Part shown: piece by piece, positions 58,398-64,000 of the stretch | Numbering within the stretch: position 1 is the first letter of the stretch | Layout: each line of letters begins with the position of its first letter | Source of the DNA: Acidimicrobiales bacterium | GTDB taxonomy: Bacteria > Actinomycetota > Acidimicrobiia > Acidimicrobiales > DATDAH01 | DNA length: 64,000 bases | NCBI GenBank assembly: GCA_016794585.1 | Contig: JAEUJM010000043.1 | Span: 62,001-126,000 of the forward strand | Direction of reading: 5' to 3' | Notes under the pieces: model-generated | Database searches by the model: none | Seen by the model: the letters and a program-made list of their open reading frames with translations, nothing else | Told to the model about the DNA's origin: nothing | Program-made: the position numbers and the translations under genes

Positions 58398-59300
58398 TCA
58401 GCCCTCGGCGTGGGCCAGCAGGAGCTCACGGAGCTCGGCCATGTCGACCTCGGCCGGCTCGGTGGTGTCCAGGAAGTCGAGGAGGACGTCGAGGAACTCC
58501 TCGGGGCACTCGACGTGGGGGAAGTGACCCGCTCCTTCGATGATGGCGAGCCGGCTCCCCGGGATGGCCTCGTGCGCGTCGTGGGCGTGCTCGACGGGGA
58601 TGATGGTGTCCCGATCGCCCCACACGATGAGCGTGGGCAGGTGGGCGGCGAGGTAGAGCCGGTCCATCGCGCTGACGGTCTGCCCGCCGGGGTCGATCAC
58701 CCCGCGCATCGTGCGGACGAAGGCGTACCGGTTCTCTGAGTCGGTGAGCGAGCCGTACGCGCGCCACATCTCGGACACACGCGCCGAGCGGACCCCACGC
58801 TCGCCCAACCAGCGTCCGGTGGCGTCCCCCCAGGGTCGGACGAAGCGGGGGAAGATCGCCGGCATGACGTACTCGGCCCCGGGGAGCGTCAGCAGGCGCA
58901 GCATCCAGCTGACCTCCCGCCCCAGCCCCCCGCTGTTGACGAGCACCAGGCGCTCGCACAGCTCGGGGTGCTGATAGGCCAGCTGCATCGCCACACCGCC
59001 ACCGAAGGACTGGCCGACGATGGTGGCGCGGGTGATGCCGAGCACGCCCAACAGGTCACGAAGCCCGCTGGCCACGGCGCCGAGGGAGTAGTCCCCCATC
59101 GGCTTGGCGGACTCGCCGTGCCCCAGCAGGTCGGGAGCGATGACCGTGTACTCCTTGGCCAGCCGCGGCATGACCTCCTTCCAGGCGGTCGAGCTTCCGG
59201 CGATGCCGTGGATGAGTAGGAGCGCAGGTCCCGAGCCGCCCATCCGGTAACCGACGTCATGCCCGTGGATGCGCACGTGGCGGAGGTCGAGTTCGGCCAT
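58398..59300 (-). CDS. Alpha/beta hydrolase (300 aa)
   Basis: ATG 59300 (MAELDLRHVRIHGHDVGYRM). Motifs: ALLLIHGIAGSSTAWKEVMP, PDLLGHGESAKP, nucleophile IVGQSFGGGVAMQL, acid VWGDRDTIIPVEHA and His in IEGAGHFPHVECP. Resembles meta-cleavage-product or epoxide/ester hydrolases. First gene of the hydrolase-sulfatase-amidase run. The N-terminal extension of the frame to 59651 is not homologous and was excluded. Confidence 0.88.
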   Translation of the reverse strand: MAELDLRHVRIHGHDVGYRMGGSGPALLLIHGIAGSSTAWKEVMPRLAKEYTVIAPDLLGHGESAKPMGDYSLGAVASGLRDLLGVLGITRATIVGQSFGGGVAMQLAYQHPELCERLVLVNSGGLGREVSWMLRLLTLPGAEYVMPAIFPRFVRPWGDATGRWLGERGVRSARVSEMWRAYGSLTDSENRYAFVRTMRGVIDPGGQTVSAMDRLYLAAHLPTLIVWGDRDTIIPVEHAHDAHEAIPGSRLAIIEGAGHFPHVECPEEFLDVLLDFLDTTEPAEVDMAELRELLLAHAEG

Positions 59301-59341
59301 GGCTGCAGTCTCCCACGCTGACCGGGGAGGGGGCAGGTTCG

Positions 59342-59857
59342 CTAGCCGGCGCTGCTGGCGCTCAAGCGGCGATACCCGAGGGGCGCGTCGAGGGTCACGG
59401 CGAGCTCCTGGGCCTCGGCGATCTCGATGCATGCCTGATCGGTGGCCTCGGGCCGGGTCCCGGTCTCGAGGCGGACCTCGACGACCGAGTCGTCCTCCCG
59501 CACGACGCTGACGTTGGCGCCGTAGCAGTCCTGGACGCCCCCGTAGAAGCGCACGAGGACCACGGTGTCGTCCTCGGGGTCGACCAGCAGCTCGGTCGGC
59601 GTGACCACCGCGGCGCCGACGAGATCGTCCGTGGGCTCGATCCGGGCCCACGACGTCTGGGTGGTGTCACTGGTGCCGGGCACCGGCACGACCGTGTCAC
59701 CCGAGCCGGTGGCACCCGGGGAGCTGTCGCCTCCGGTGGTCGACGTGGAGGCGTCGGCTCCCGACTCGACCTCCTCACCACTGCTTCCGCAGGCGGTCAC
59801 CAGGACCGCGCCCACGAGGAGGATGCCGATCAACGAGGTCCGGAGAGCGTTGCGCAC
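59342..59857 (-). CDS. Lipoprotein (171 aa) of unknown function
   Basis: GTG 59857 with AGGTGA about 8 bases upstream. A lipoprotein signal peptide ends LVTAC (Cys23), followed by a Ser/Thr/Gly-rich linker and a small folded domain of ~100 residues with two cysteines (VQDCYGANVSVV, DQACIEIAEAQ) and LLVDPEDDTVVLVRFYGG. The protein is probably membrane-anchored on the outside. No family recognised. Confidence 0.8.
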   Translation of the reverse strand: MRNALRTSLIGILLVGAVLVTACGSSGEEVESGADASTSTTGGDSSPGATGSGDTVVPVPGTSDTTQTSWARIEPTDDLVGAAVVTPTELLVDPEDDTVVLVRFYGGVQDCYGANVSVVREDDSVVEVRLETGTRPEATDQACIEIAEAQELAVTLDAPLGYRRLSASSAG

Positions 59858-59937
59858 GGGTGGGTCACCTTTCGATCCGACGGGGGTCGTGCCGGTAGGA
59901 CGGAGCGGGAAGCCGGTTTGGTTCCCGAGTCGGCCGA

Positions 59938-60381
59938 TCAGCGGCGGGGCGGCGGGACCTGCCCGGGGTTGGCGGCCCGCCAGCGGTCGACGCGGATGCG
60001 GTAGTCCAACCACTCGACGAGGCTGTGGAAGGCCAGGGCCAGCACGCCGTAGACGATGATGGCGAAGAGCACGGCGAAGTCGAGTACCGAGCCGTTGCCG
60101 GCCTGCTTGGTCGGGAAGATCCCCCGGAACGGCTCCATCACCCGGTCGCCGCTTCGGTAGACCCACTCGGCGAACCCGGCGTCCGGGTTGGCGTTGAAGA
60201 GCAGCAGGAAGAACTCGAGGACGAGCAGGATCACCGCCACGAGGAAGTAGGCGTAGACCAGCCACGTGAGCACCTTCGCGACACGCAGCCCGGTCACCTT
60301 GCCGGGGTCGGGCGGCGGCGCCGCCGGGGCGGCGGCGTTCGGGGCGCCGGTCGGCGCCGGCGTTCCAGGCATCGGCTCCAT
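59938..60381 (-). CDS. YggT-family/DUF-type membrane protein (147 aa)
   Basis: ATG 60381. A Pro/Ala-rich N-terminus (~28 aa) is followed by hydrophobic helices at ~34-62 (VLTWLVYAYFLVAVILLVLE) and ~100-122 (FAVLFAIIVYGVLALAFHSL), with VMEPFRGIFPTKQAGNGSVL between them. The 'EPFRxxxP' loop between two helices is the YggT pattern. YggT proteins are linked to osmotic stress and cell division; role here unknown. The left att repeat begins 25 bases upstream. Confidence 0.82.
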   Translation of the reverse strand: MEPMPGTPAPTGAPNAAAPAAPPPDPGKVTGLRVAKVLTWLVYAYFLVAVILLVLEFFLLLFNANPDAGFAEWVYRSGDRVMEPFRGIFPTKQAGNGSVLDFAVLFAIIVYGVLALAFHSLVEWLDYRIRVDRWRAANPGQVPPPRR

Positions 60382-60405
60382 GCGCGGACCTTACTGTGCC
60401 GTGAG

Positions 60406-60454
60406 CGGTGGGCCCGGCAGGGATCGAACCTGCAACCGAGCGATTATGAGTCGC
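60406..60454. repeat. Left attachment-site repeat (tRNA-Met 3' part)
   Basis: Identical over 49 bases to 63792-63840. It covers the acceptor 3' strand, T-arm and anticodon arm of tRNA-Met(CAT) but lacks the 5' half, so it is not a functional tRNA. Confidence 0.9.
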
Positions 60455-60611
60455 GACCCCAGCATCCGGCCCCGTCCGGGCGGATGCTCCCCCATCCCGA
60501 AACGCCTGTGATCTCGGGCCGATCAGCCACCCGACGGCGGACCGTCATCCGGCCCCGTCCGCCCCAGTTGGCTGACGTTCGTTTGCACGCCGTTTGCAGC
60601 GGTCGCGAGGG
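60455..60611. other. Left-end non-coding segment of island
   Basis: A hairpin GCATCCG/CGGATGC lies at 60462-60468 and 60481-60487. The 16-mer CATCCGGCCCCGTCCG occurs at 60463-60478 and again at 60546-60561. Two GTTTGCA motifs are at 60581 and 60592. No gene is seen. Confidence 0.55.
60581..60598. promoter_or_regulatory. Left-end paired GTTTGCA motifs (11-bp period)
   Basis: GTTTGCA at 60581-60587 and 60592-60598, same orientation, 11 bases apart. The same arrangement occurs at the right end. Likely arm-type or excisionase-binding sites. Confidence 0.5.
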
Positions 60612-61211
60612 TCACGCCATCAGCGAGCCGCCGAGCCACTTCTCGTCGAGACCCGGCAGTTGGCACTCAACTAGCTGATGCCAGTGGCGGTCGTCCAAGG
60701 AACAGCTCACCAGGAGGCGCAGCACGCCGGGGGCCAGCTGTTCTGCCCGGTGGGCTTCGATCGTACGACGGTCGCCCGCGCTCAGGGTCCCGAGGTCCTG
60801 CATCCGGCGGGCCGAGACAGCGTTGCCGGGTTCCCCGATCCAGGTGATGATCCCACCCTCGTCGTAGTCGAGGAGCTGGACTGTGTCGACCTCGTACACG
60901 AGCGGGCCTGAGCACTCGAGGCGGACGAGCTCGCCCCAGGCGTCGGCTGTCGGTCCGATGTGGACCAGGGCGAGGACTGGCGCTGTCTCGCGGTGGTGTC
61001 GGTCGCCTTCGATCCTCGCCACGTCCTCAGATGCGTGGGCGCCTCGCTCGGCTGCCGCGGCCGAGGCCACGGCGGCGTCGGCCGCTCGTCGTGCCTCTTC
61101 GTTGGCCTGGTCGACGCGCCCGTTGGCCCGCATAGCCACGACTACGGCTCCGATCGACACGCCGCCGGCGGCGAGTACTCCGATGGCCTCGGTGGTCGAC
61201 TGCCAGCTCAC
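60612..61211 (-). CDS. Membrane-anchored island protein A (199 aa)
   Basis: GTG 61211. An N-terminal membrane helix (~8-28, EAIGVLAAGGVSIGAVVVAM) is followed by an Ala/Glu-rich coiled coil (RVDQANEEARRAADAAVASA), then the motif VARIEGDRHHRETAPVLALV and a ~110-residue beta-rich domain. The DRxHxExxP motif is shared with the next gene upstream, so the two look like paralogues. Located 25 bases after that gene's stop. Function unknown. Confidence 0.75.
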   Translation of the reverse strand: MSWQSTTEAIGVLAAGGVSIGAVVVAMRANGRVDQANEEARRAADAAVASAAAAERGAHASEDVARIEGDRHHRETAPVLALVHIGPTADAWGELVRLECSGPLVYEVDTVQLLDYDEGGIITWIGEPGNAVSARRMQDLGTLSAGDRRTIEAHRAEQLAPGVLRLLVSCSLDDRHWHQLVECQLPGLDEKWLGGSLMA

Positions 61212-61236
61212 GGTCGGCGACCTCTCCCGTCGTCAA

Positions 61237-61743
61237 TCATCGCGGCCCCCTGGACACGAGGCCGCCGCGCCGACCGGAGGAGGGGTACTCGACCTCGGCG
61301 GCGAGGGTCCAGCGCTCATCGCCTGCGTAAGCGACCAGCTGCAGCCTGAGGAGTTCGCTGTTGGATGAAGGGTCCCTGAGCCCCGTAAGTACCTCGCGAT
61401 GCCCGACCTCGAACGGAGCGACAGGCCCTGATCGGACGAACCCATCGCCGCCGGCGAACAGCATCCCCAAGATCGGGGGCGTGTCGTGGGCGTCGACGAC
61501 GATGGTGGCCTCGAGGTTCGTGAGGGTCGGCCCTGAGACGAGGCGGAACTCGAGGCGCTCGTTGCCGTCCTGGGCCCGGGAGAGGCGGCGCACCTCGACG
61601 ACCGGTGTTCTCTCGTCGTGGCGGCGGTCGCTGTCGATCGAGCTCAGATCCTCCGTGGCCACGGCCTGGCGGTACGTGTACGAGGCGCTGGCGACCGCTA
61701 CGCAGAGAGCGAACAGCGAGATGAAGAACGCGGCGAAGATCAC
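61237..61743 (-). CDS. Membrane-anchored island protein B (168 aa)
   Basis: GTG 61743 overlaps the HTH gene stop (GTGA). One N-terminal membrane helix (FAAFFISLFALCVAVASASY), then SSIDSDRRHDERTPVVEVRR and a beta-rich domain (LEFRLVSGPTLTNLEATIVV; RLQLVAYAGDERWTLAAEVE). It is shorter than protein A because the coiled coil is missing. Function unknown; similar DRRHxExTP modules occur in hypothetical proteins of actinobacterial integrative elements as far as I recall. Confidence 0.75.
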   Translation of the reverse strand: MIFAAFFISLFALCVAVASASYTYRQAVATEDLSSIDSDRRHDERTPVVEVRRLSRAQDGNERLEFRLVSGPTLTNLEATIVVDAHDTPPILGMLFAGGDGFVRSGPVAPFEVGHREVLTGLRDPSSNSELLRLQLVAYAGDERWTLAAEVEYPSSGRRGGLVSRGPR

Positions 61744-61943
61744 GGCTGGGGGCCGTCGACGAACGCGACGACCGAAGCGCGAGAGATGAGCCGGCGGCGG
61801 ATGCCGGGCACCTTCCGCTCGTAGGTCAGGCCGGCGTCGAGGAGGCGGTCGACCGTGGTGCGGGAGACCCCGATCAGGTCGGCGGCTTCCTGCACGGTGC
61901 AGGTGAGAAGCTGGTCGTCGTCGTGGTCCTGTGTGGAGGTCAC
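61740..61943 (-). CDS. Excisionase-like HTH protein (67 aa)
   Basis: GTG 61943. The MerR/Xis-like helix-turn-helix CTVQEAADLIGVSRTTVDRL is followed by a KVPGIRRRLISRASVVAFVD wing, typical of excisionase-family DNA-binding proteins. Coupled on both sides by four-base overlaps. It could direct excision of the island or repress its operon. A C-terminal remnant of a similar gene lies at 62822-62893. Confidence 0.85.
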   Translation of the reverse strand: MTSTQDHDDDQLLTCTVQEAADLIGVSRTTVDRLLDAGLTYERKVPGIRRRLISRASVVAFVDGPQP

Positions 61944-62155
61944 GATGTGCCTCTACGGCCGGGGTGTGACGCGGCCCACTGCTCGATGTCCTGCCGGCGC
62001 CAGAGCACGCAGCGGCCGGCTCCCTTCTCGACGAACGGCGCCGGGAAGTCCCCGCTGTATCGGTCTCGGTAGACGCTTACCACCCGGTTGTTGGCCAAGC
62101 CCAGCAGCTGGGCGACGTCGTGGGAGTCGAGGAGGTCGTCAGGGTCGATCACCAT
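61940..62155 (-). CDS. AlpA/MerR-like HTH protein (71 aa)
   Basis: ATG 62155 with AGGG 7 bases upstream; GTG 62161 is possible. DSHDVAQLLGLANNRVVSVY and YSGDFPAPFVEKGAGRCVLW followed by RQDIEQWAASHPG match small phage/ICE regulators of the AlpA type. First gene of the four-gene minus operon. Probably an autoregulator or second directionality factor. Confidence 0.82.
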   Translation of the reverse strand: MVIDPDDLLDSHDVAQLLGLANNRVVSVYRDRYSGDFPAPFVEKGAGRCVLWRRQDIEQWAASHPGRRGTS

Positions 62156-62240
62156 CGGCACCCTAGTTGACGATCCTCATCACGACGCATCCCCGGTCAC
62201 TGGATCGGCCCCACGGAAGCAACAGCGCGAGTGGCGGACC

Positions 62241-62369
62241 GTGGAGCTCGTCGACGACGGATCCGACCCGGCCCCGCTCGCGCAGGCGTTCCGTGACCGG
62301 TGGGCGCCCGGGCTGAACGAATCCACCGCGGTCGACGTCGGCGAGTGGGTGCGGGAGTGGGCGCCGTGA
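62241..62369 (+). CDS. Possible 42-aa island protein
   Basis: GTG 62241 gives VELVDDGSDPAPLAQAFRDR plus an acidic helical tail. Its stop overlaps the GTG of the next frame by four bases, as for true coupled genes here. The interval from 62156 has no other gene. Start uncertain, as the frame extends upstream without another good start. Confidence 0.4.
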   Translation: MELVDDGSDPAPLAQAFRDRWAPGLNESTAVDVGEWVREWAP

Positions 62370-62613
62370 GCGACCTTCTCGTCGGGGCCCCTCCGGGCCG
62401 CAAGGTCCCCCACCCTTACCAGCTGGCCGACCTCCTCGACGCCCTCGCCATCCCCTCGAGACGAGGCTGGCTCAGGCCCGCCGACTCGGGCCCGACCGCG
62501 GGCACCTTCACCGGCTGGCCCGCACCGGGCTCACCGAGGAGATGGCGGACCGTCTCGCCTGCAGGGCCGGCCTGCACCCCGGTACCGTCTGGCCGCACTG
62601 GTGGCCTGACTAA
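62366..62613 (+). pseudogene. Frameshifted small island gene
   Basis: GTG 62366 opens VSDLLVGAPPGRKVPHPYQL-ADLLDALAIP, but the natural continuation LETRLAQARRLGPDRG then LTEEMADRLACRAGLHPGTV-WPHWW (stop TAA 62611) is in another frame. The joint lies near 62450-62460 at a C-rich run. The second part resembles small actinobacterial element proteins ending LHPxxVWPxW. Either a frameshift mutation, a sequencing error or a programmed shift. Confidence 0.6.
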
Positions 62614-62625
62614 GGGGGCGTGGCG

Positions 62626-62826
62626 ATGACCGACGGCGAGAAGGCGATCGTGGACGAACTGAGCTCGCTCAGGCTGGAGGTGGTGCAGCTCCATCAGCGG
62701 GTTGCGCAAGTCGACCGCAGCGCCACGATCATGCTGGTGTTCTTGCTGATCATCGGCGGGCTCGTCGCAGCGATCGCTCTCGGATGGGTCGAGGTGGCCA
62801 TCAAGGTGAAGGACGCCAGCTTTTGA
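62626..62826 (+). CDS. Coiled-coil plus one-TM protein (66 aa)
   Basis: ATG 62626 (GTG 62620 in frame). A short coiled coil (IVDELSSLRLEVVQLHQRVA) is followed by one membrane helix (IMLVFLLIIGGLVAAIALGW) and a small basic tail. Size and layout recall small phage membrane proteins, but holin function is not shown. A GGGGG stretch precedes the start. Confidence 0.65.
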   Translation: MTDGEKAIVDELSSLRLEVVQLHQRVAQVDRSATIMLVFLLIIGGLVAAIALGWVEVAIKVKDASF

Positions 62827-62893
62827 GGCCGCGCCGCCTCGACAGGCGCGGCTGATCCGCCTCGCTTCTGTCGTCGCGTTCGTCGACGCCTAG
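62822..62893 (+). pseudogene. Remnant of an excisionase-like HTH gene (3' end)
   Basis: The frame ending at TAG 62891 reads RQARLIRLASVVAFVDA, closely matching the C-terminus of the intact HTH gene (RRRLISRASVVAFVD). A 19-base stretch (62870-62888) is identical, in opposite orientation, to 61754-61772. No start or HTH part remains. Nothing convincing is seen from 62894 to 63081. Confidence 0.6.
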
Positions 62894-63081
62894 GAACGGC
62901 CCGGAGGGGCGCATATGCCGCGCACGTCGCACTCGACGGCGTCAGCGGCATCGCGCAACAGGGCCGCTACGGACATCAGCGTGGACAGCGGGCGGCGACA
63001 ACCGCGCTGCTCGTACTCGCGGGCGACCGGCTGACCGCCGCGGCGGCCGACGCCCTCGACCAGGCGCTCGGCTCATGGACG

Positions 63082-63702
63082 TCAGCTGCCCCGGATAGGT
63101 GACGGGTCAAACGGCCACGTTGTGATCGGGTCGCCGTTCGTCGTTGTGCTCGGCGTGCCCAAGAATGTGTACGGCTCCCCCAGATCTCCGAGATCCTCTG
63201 GGTGGTCCAGGTCGAAGCGCGCCGACCAGTTGACGAACGCCTCGGCGACGACCTCGGCACCTTCCAGGGCCTCGGCCATCAGCGGTGTCAACTGACCGAC
63301 GAAGGTGCCGAAGACCTCGAGCACATCGACCGTCAACCTCAGGACGTTCCACGGGAGGCCTTCCAGGCGGTCCATCGAAAGGTGCGCCACCTGCACGTTC
63401 ACGGCATCGCGACGGTCACCGAGCGGCCGCACTGGGGTCCAATGCGAGACGTAGTCGAGTGCCATGACGTCCCGCATCTCTCTCCCAGCGATGACCGGGC
63501 GCTTCTTCATGCCGAAGAAGTCATCGAGCAGGCGGAGGTGCACAAGCGACGAGATCATGAACGCGCTCTGAGCGGCGCGATCTAGGATCCCGGGCCCGTT
63601 CTGCCACATGGCTGCCGTGTGAGCAGCGATGCAGACCTCGTACTCAAGATGCGTCCGAGCGAAACGCTCCAGTTCGTCGGGTGTGAAGGACACAGATCCC
63701 AT
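63082..63702 (-). CDS. Island protein of unknown function (206 aa)
   Basis: ATG 63702. Soluble, mostly helical; features include MGSVSFTPDELERFARTHLE, a LVHLRLLDDFFGMKKRPVIA segment and a central DRRDAVNVQVAHLSMDRLEG. No recognised catalytic motif. It is the last island gene before the right-end GTTTGCA motifs and tRNA. Cargo function unknown. Confidence 0.78.
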   Translation of the reverse strand: MGSVSFTPDELERFARTHLEYEVCIAAHTAAMWQNGPGILDRAAQSAFMISSLVHLRLLDDFFGMKKRPVIAGREMRDVMALDYVSHWTPVRPLGDRRDAVNVQVAHLSMDRLEGLPWNVLRLTVDVLEVFGTFVGQLTPLMAEALEGAEVVAEAFVNWSARFDLDHPEDLGDLGEPYTFLGTPSTTTNGDPITTWPFDPSPIRGS

Positions 63703-63714
63703 TGCTCCGCTCCC

Positions 63715-63732
63715 GTTTGCAGATGGTTTGCA
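63715..63732. promoter_or_regulatory. Right-end paired GTTTGCA motifs (11-bp period)
   Basis: GTTTGCA at 63715-63721 and 63726-63732, with the same orientation and 11-base period as the left-end pair. Located between the last island gene and the tRNA-Met repeat. Confidence 0.5.
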
Positions 63733-63791
63733 TCACGCCCTCCCGCGCCCGTGGATGAGCTGGCGGGGCGCAGCGTTTCCCCTTGTCAGGA

Positions 63792-63840
63792 CGGTGGGCC
63801 CGGCAGGGATCGAACCTGCAACCGAGCGATTATGAGTCGC
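63792..63840. repeat. Right attachment-site repeat (within tRNA-Met)
   Basis: 49-base copy of 60406-60454; it forms the anticodon arm through 3' end of the intact tRNA-Met gene plus three flanking bases. Confidence 0.9.
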
Positions 63841-63867
63841 CTGCTCTGACCATTGAGCTACGGGCCC
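63795..63867 (-). tRNA. tRNA-Met (CAT), elongator type
   Basis: 73 nt on the minus strand: acceptor GGGCCCG/CGGGCCC with discriminator A, D-arm GCTC-AATGGTCA-GAGC, anticodon arm GGCGA-CTCATAA-TCGCT (anticodon CAT), T-arm GCAGG-TTCGATC-CCTGC. The GCGACTCATAATCGC arm is typical of elongator Met; a tRNA-Ile2 (modified CAT) cannot be excluded. CCA is not encoded. Integration site of the island. Confidence 0.93.
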
Positions 63868-63943
63868 CGGCGACAGTCTCGCGGACCGGCCGCACGTCGA
63901 CGGCGCCGCCGGCGTGGCCACGGCGACGGATCGTCTCGAAATC

Positions 63944-64000
63944 TGGCTCCGGGGGTGGGGCTCGAACCCACGACCTTGGCATTAACAGTGCCCTGCGCTA
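63944..64000 (-). tRNA. tRNA-Asn (GTT), partial
   Basis: The minus strand shows the anticodon arm ...GGCA-CTGTTAA-TGCC... (anticodon GTT), T-arm GTGGG-TTCGAGC-CCCAC, acceptor CCCCGGA, discriminator G and an encoded CCA. The 5' part is cut by the window edge. Confidence 0.85.

Larger units (their letters stand above)
60406..63840. mobile_element. tRNA-Met-associated mini-island, no recombinase
   Basis: A 49-bp perfect direct repeat (60406-60454 and 63792-63840) that is the 3' portion of tRNA-Met(CAT) bounds 3,386 bases from repeat start to repeat start. The intact tRNA is at the right end, as after integration into its 3' half. Inside are a minus-strand four-gene operon (two HTH proteins, two related membrane proteins), a plus-strand unit (a small ORF, a frameshifted gene, a one-TM protein), an HTH-gene remnant and a 206-aa protein. 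Paired GTTTGCA motifs lie near both ends. No integrase, replication or transfer gene is present, so it is a satellite, a deletion remnant, or relies on a recombinase in trans. Confidence 0.8.

Noticed and set aside
60411-60454. Second tRNA-Met gene
   Set aside because: Only the 3' portion is present; no 5' acceptor strand or D-arm follows, so it is an attachment-site fragment.
62894-63081. Frame reading AYAAHVALDGVSGIAQQGRY upstream of 63081
   Set aside because: Looks protein-like but has no start codon or ribosome site; possibly an old gene fragment.

Overview
The window is high-GC DNA (roughly 70%) with dense, mostly leaderless or GTG-started genes and many 4-base stop/start overlaps. Lineage markers point to Actinomycetota: a WhiB regulator, a PimB-type mannosyltransferase, an actinobacterial LexA box (CGAAC-N4-GTTCG) at dinB, a long HPF/RafH protein, and DUF1918. 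The mix of families (DUF3501 with a CCG Fe-S protein, Asp-rich secreted proteins, NAGGN genes) fits an Acidimicrobiia-like genome best; that placement is an inference.

Layout. 1-5.8 kb (minus): a partial ATPase-like protein, then a coupled cluster queG, pimB-like, a 4-TM protein, an SRPBCC protein, ArsA/Get3 and a small helical protein. 5.8-10.4 kb: small Cys-rich proteins, an exonuclease/GIY-YIG/UVR fusion, a membrane-anchored protein and trpD. 10.4-13.8 kb (minus): Fur/PerR and rubrerythrin under an AT-rich operator, then a CCG-domain Fe-S protein with DUF3501, then WhiB under a strong palindrome. 13.9-19 kb (plus): glpD, an alkyl-DHAP-synthase-like FAD protein, a membrane protein and glpK. 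19-24.8 kb: an Asp/Cys-repeat secreted protein, PhzF, a lipase lipoprotein, the RNase P RNA gene, and a hydrolase whose start region is duplicated. 24.9-34.4 kb: CopB-type copper ATPase with a CsoR-like operator, dinB with a LexA box, a hibernation cluster (HPF, TraR/DksA, DUF1918), a phosphatase, a zinc-ribbon coiled-coil protein and a class A PBP.

34.4-43.5 kb: a membrane-anchored protein with four C-x4-MCG-[ED]-I repeats, a coupled FG-GAP/sugar dehydrogenase, a twitch-type radical SAM protein, a GH4 enzyme, a HAD protein, a seven-repeat DxDGDG protein and a molybdopterin oxidoreductase. 43.5-51 kb (minus): a KstD-like flavoprotein, a SnoaL protein and hydrolase, then the three-gene NAGGN osmolyte operon. 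51-60.4 kb: tRNA-Val, a Sec-exported DUF11/RTX protein, NUDIX, inositol-phosphatase-like, amidase, sulfatase, hydrolase, lipoprotein and YggT genes.

60.4-63.87 kb is a 3.4-kb mini-island. It is bounded by a 49-bp repeat of the 3' part of tRNA-Met(CAT), carries paired GTTTGCA motifs at both ends, encodes two HTH proteins and two related membrane-anchored proteins, and has no recombinase. This island, and the repeat-protein/radical-SAM neighbourhood at 34.4-38.8 kb, are the best candidates for undescribed systems.
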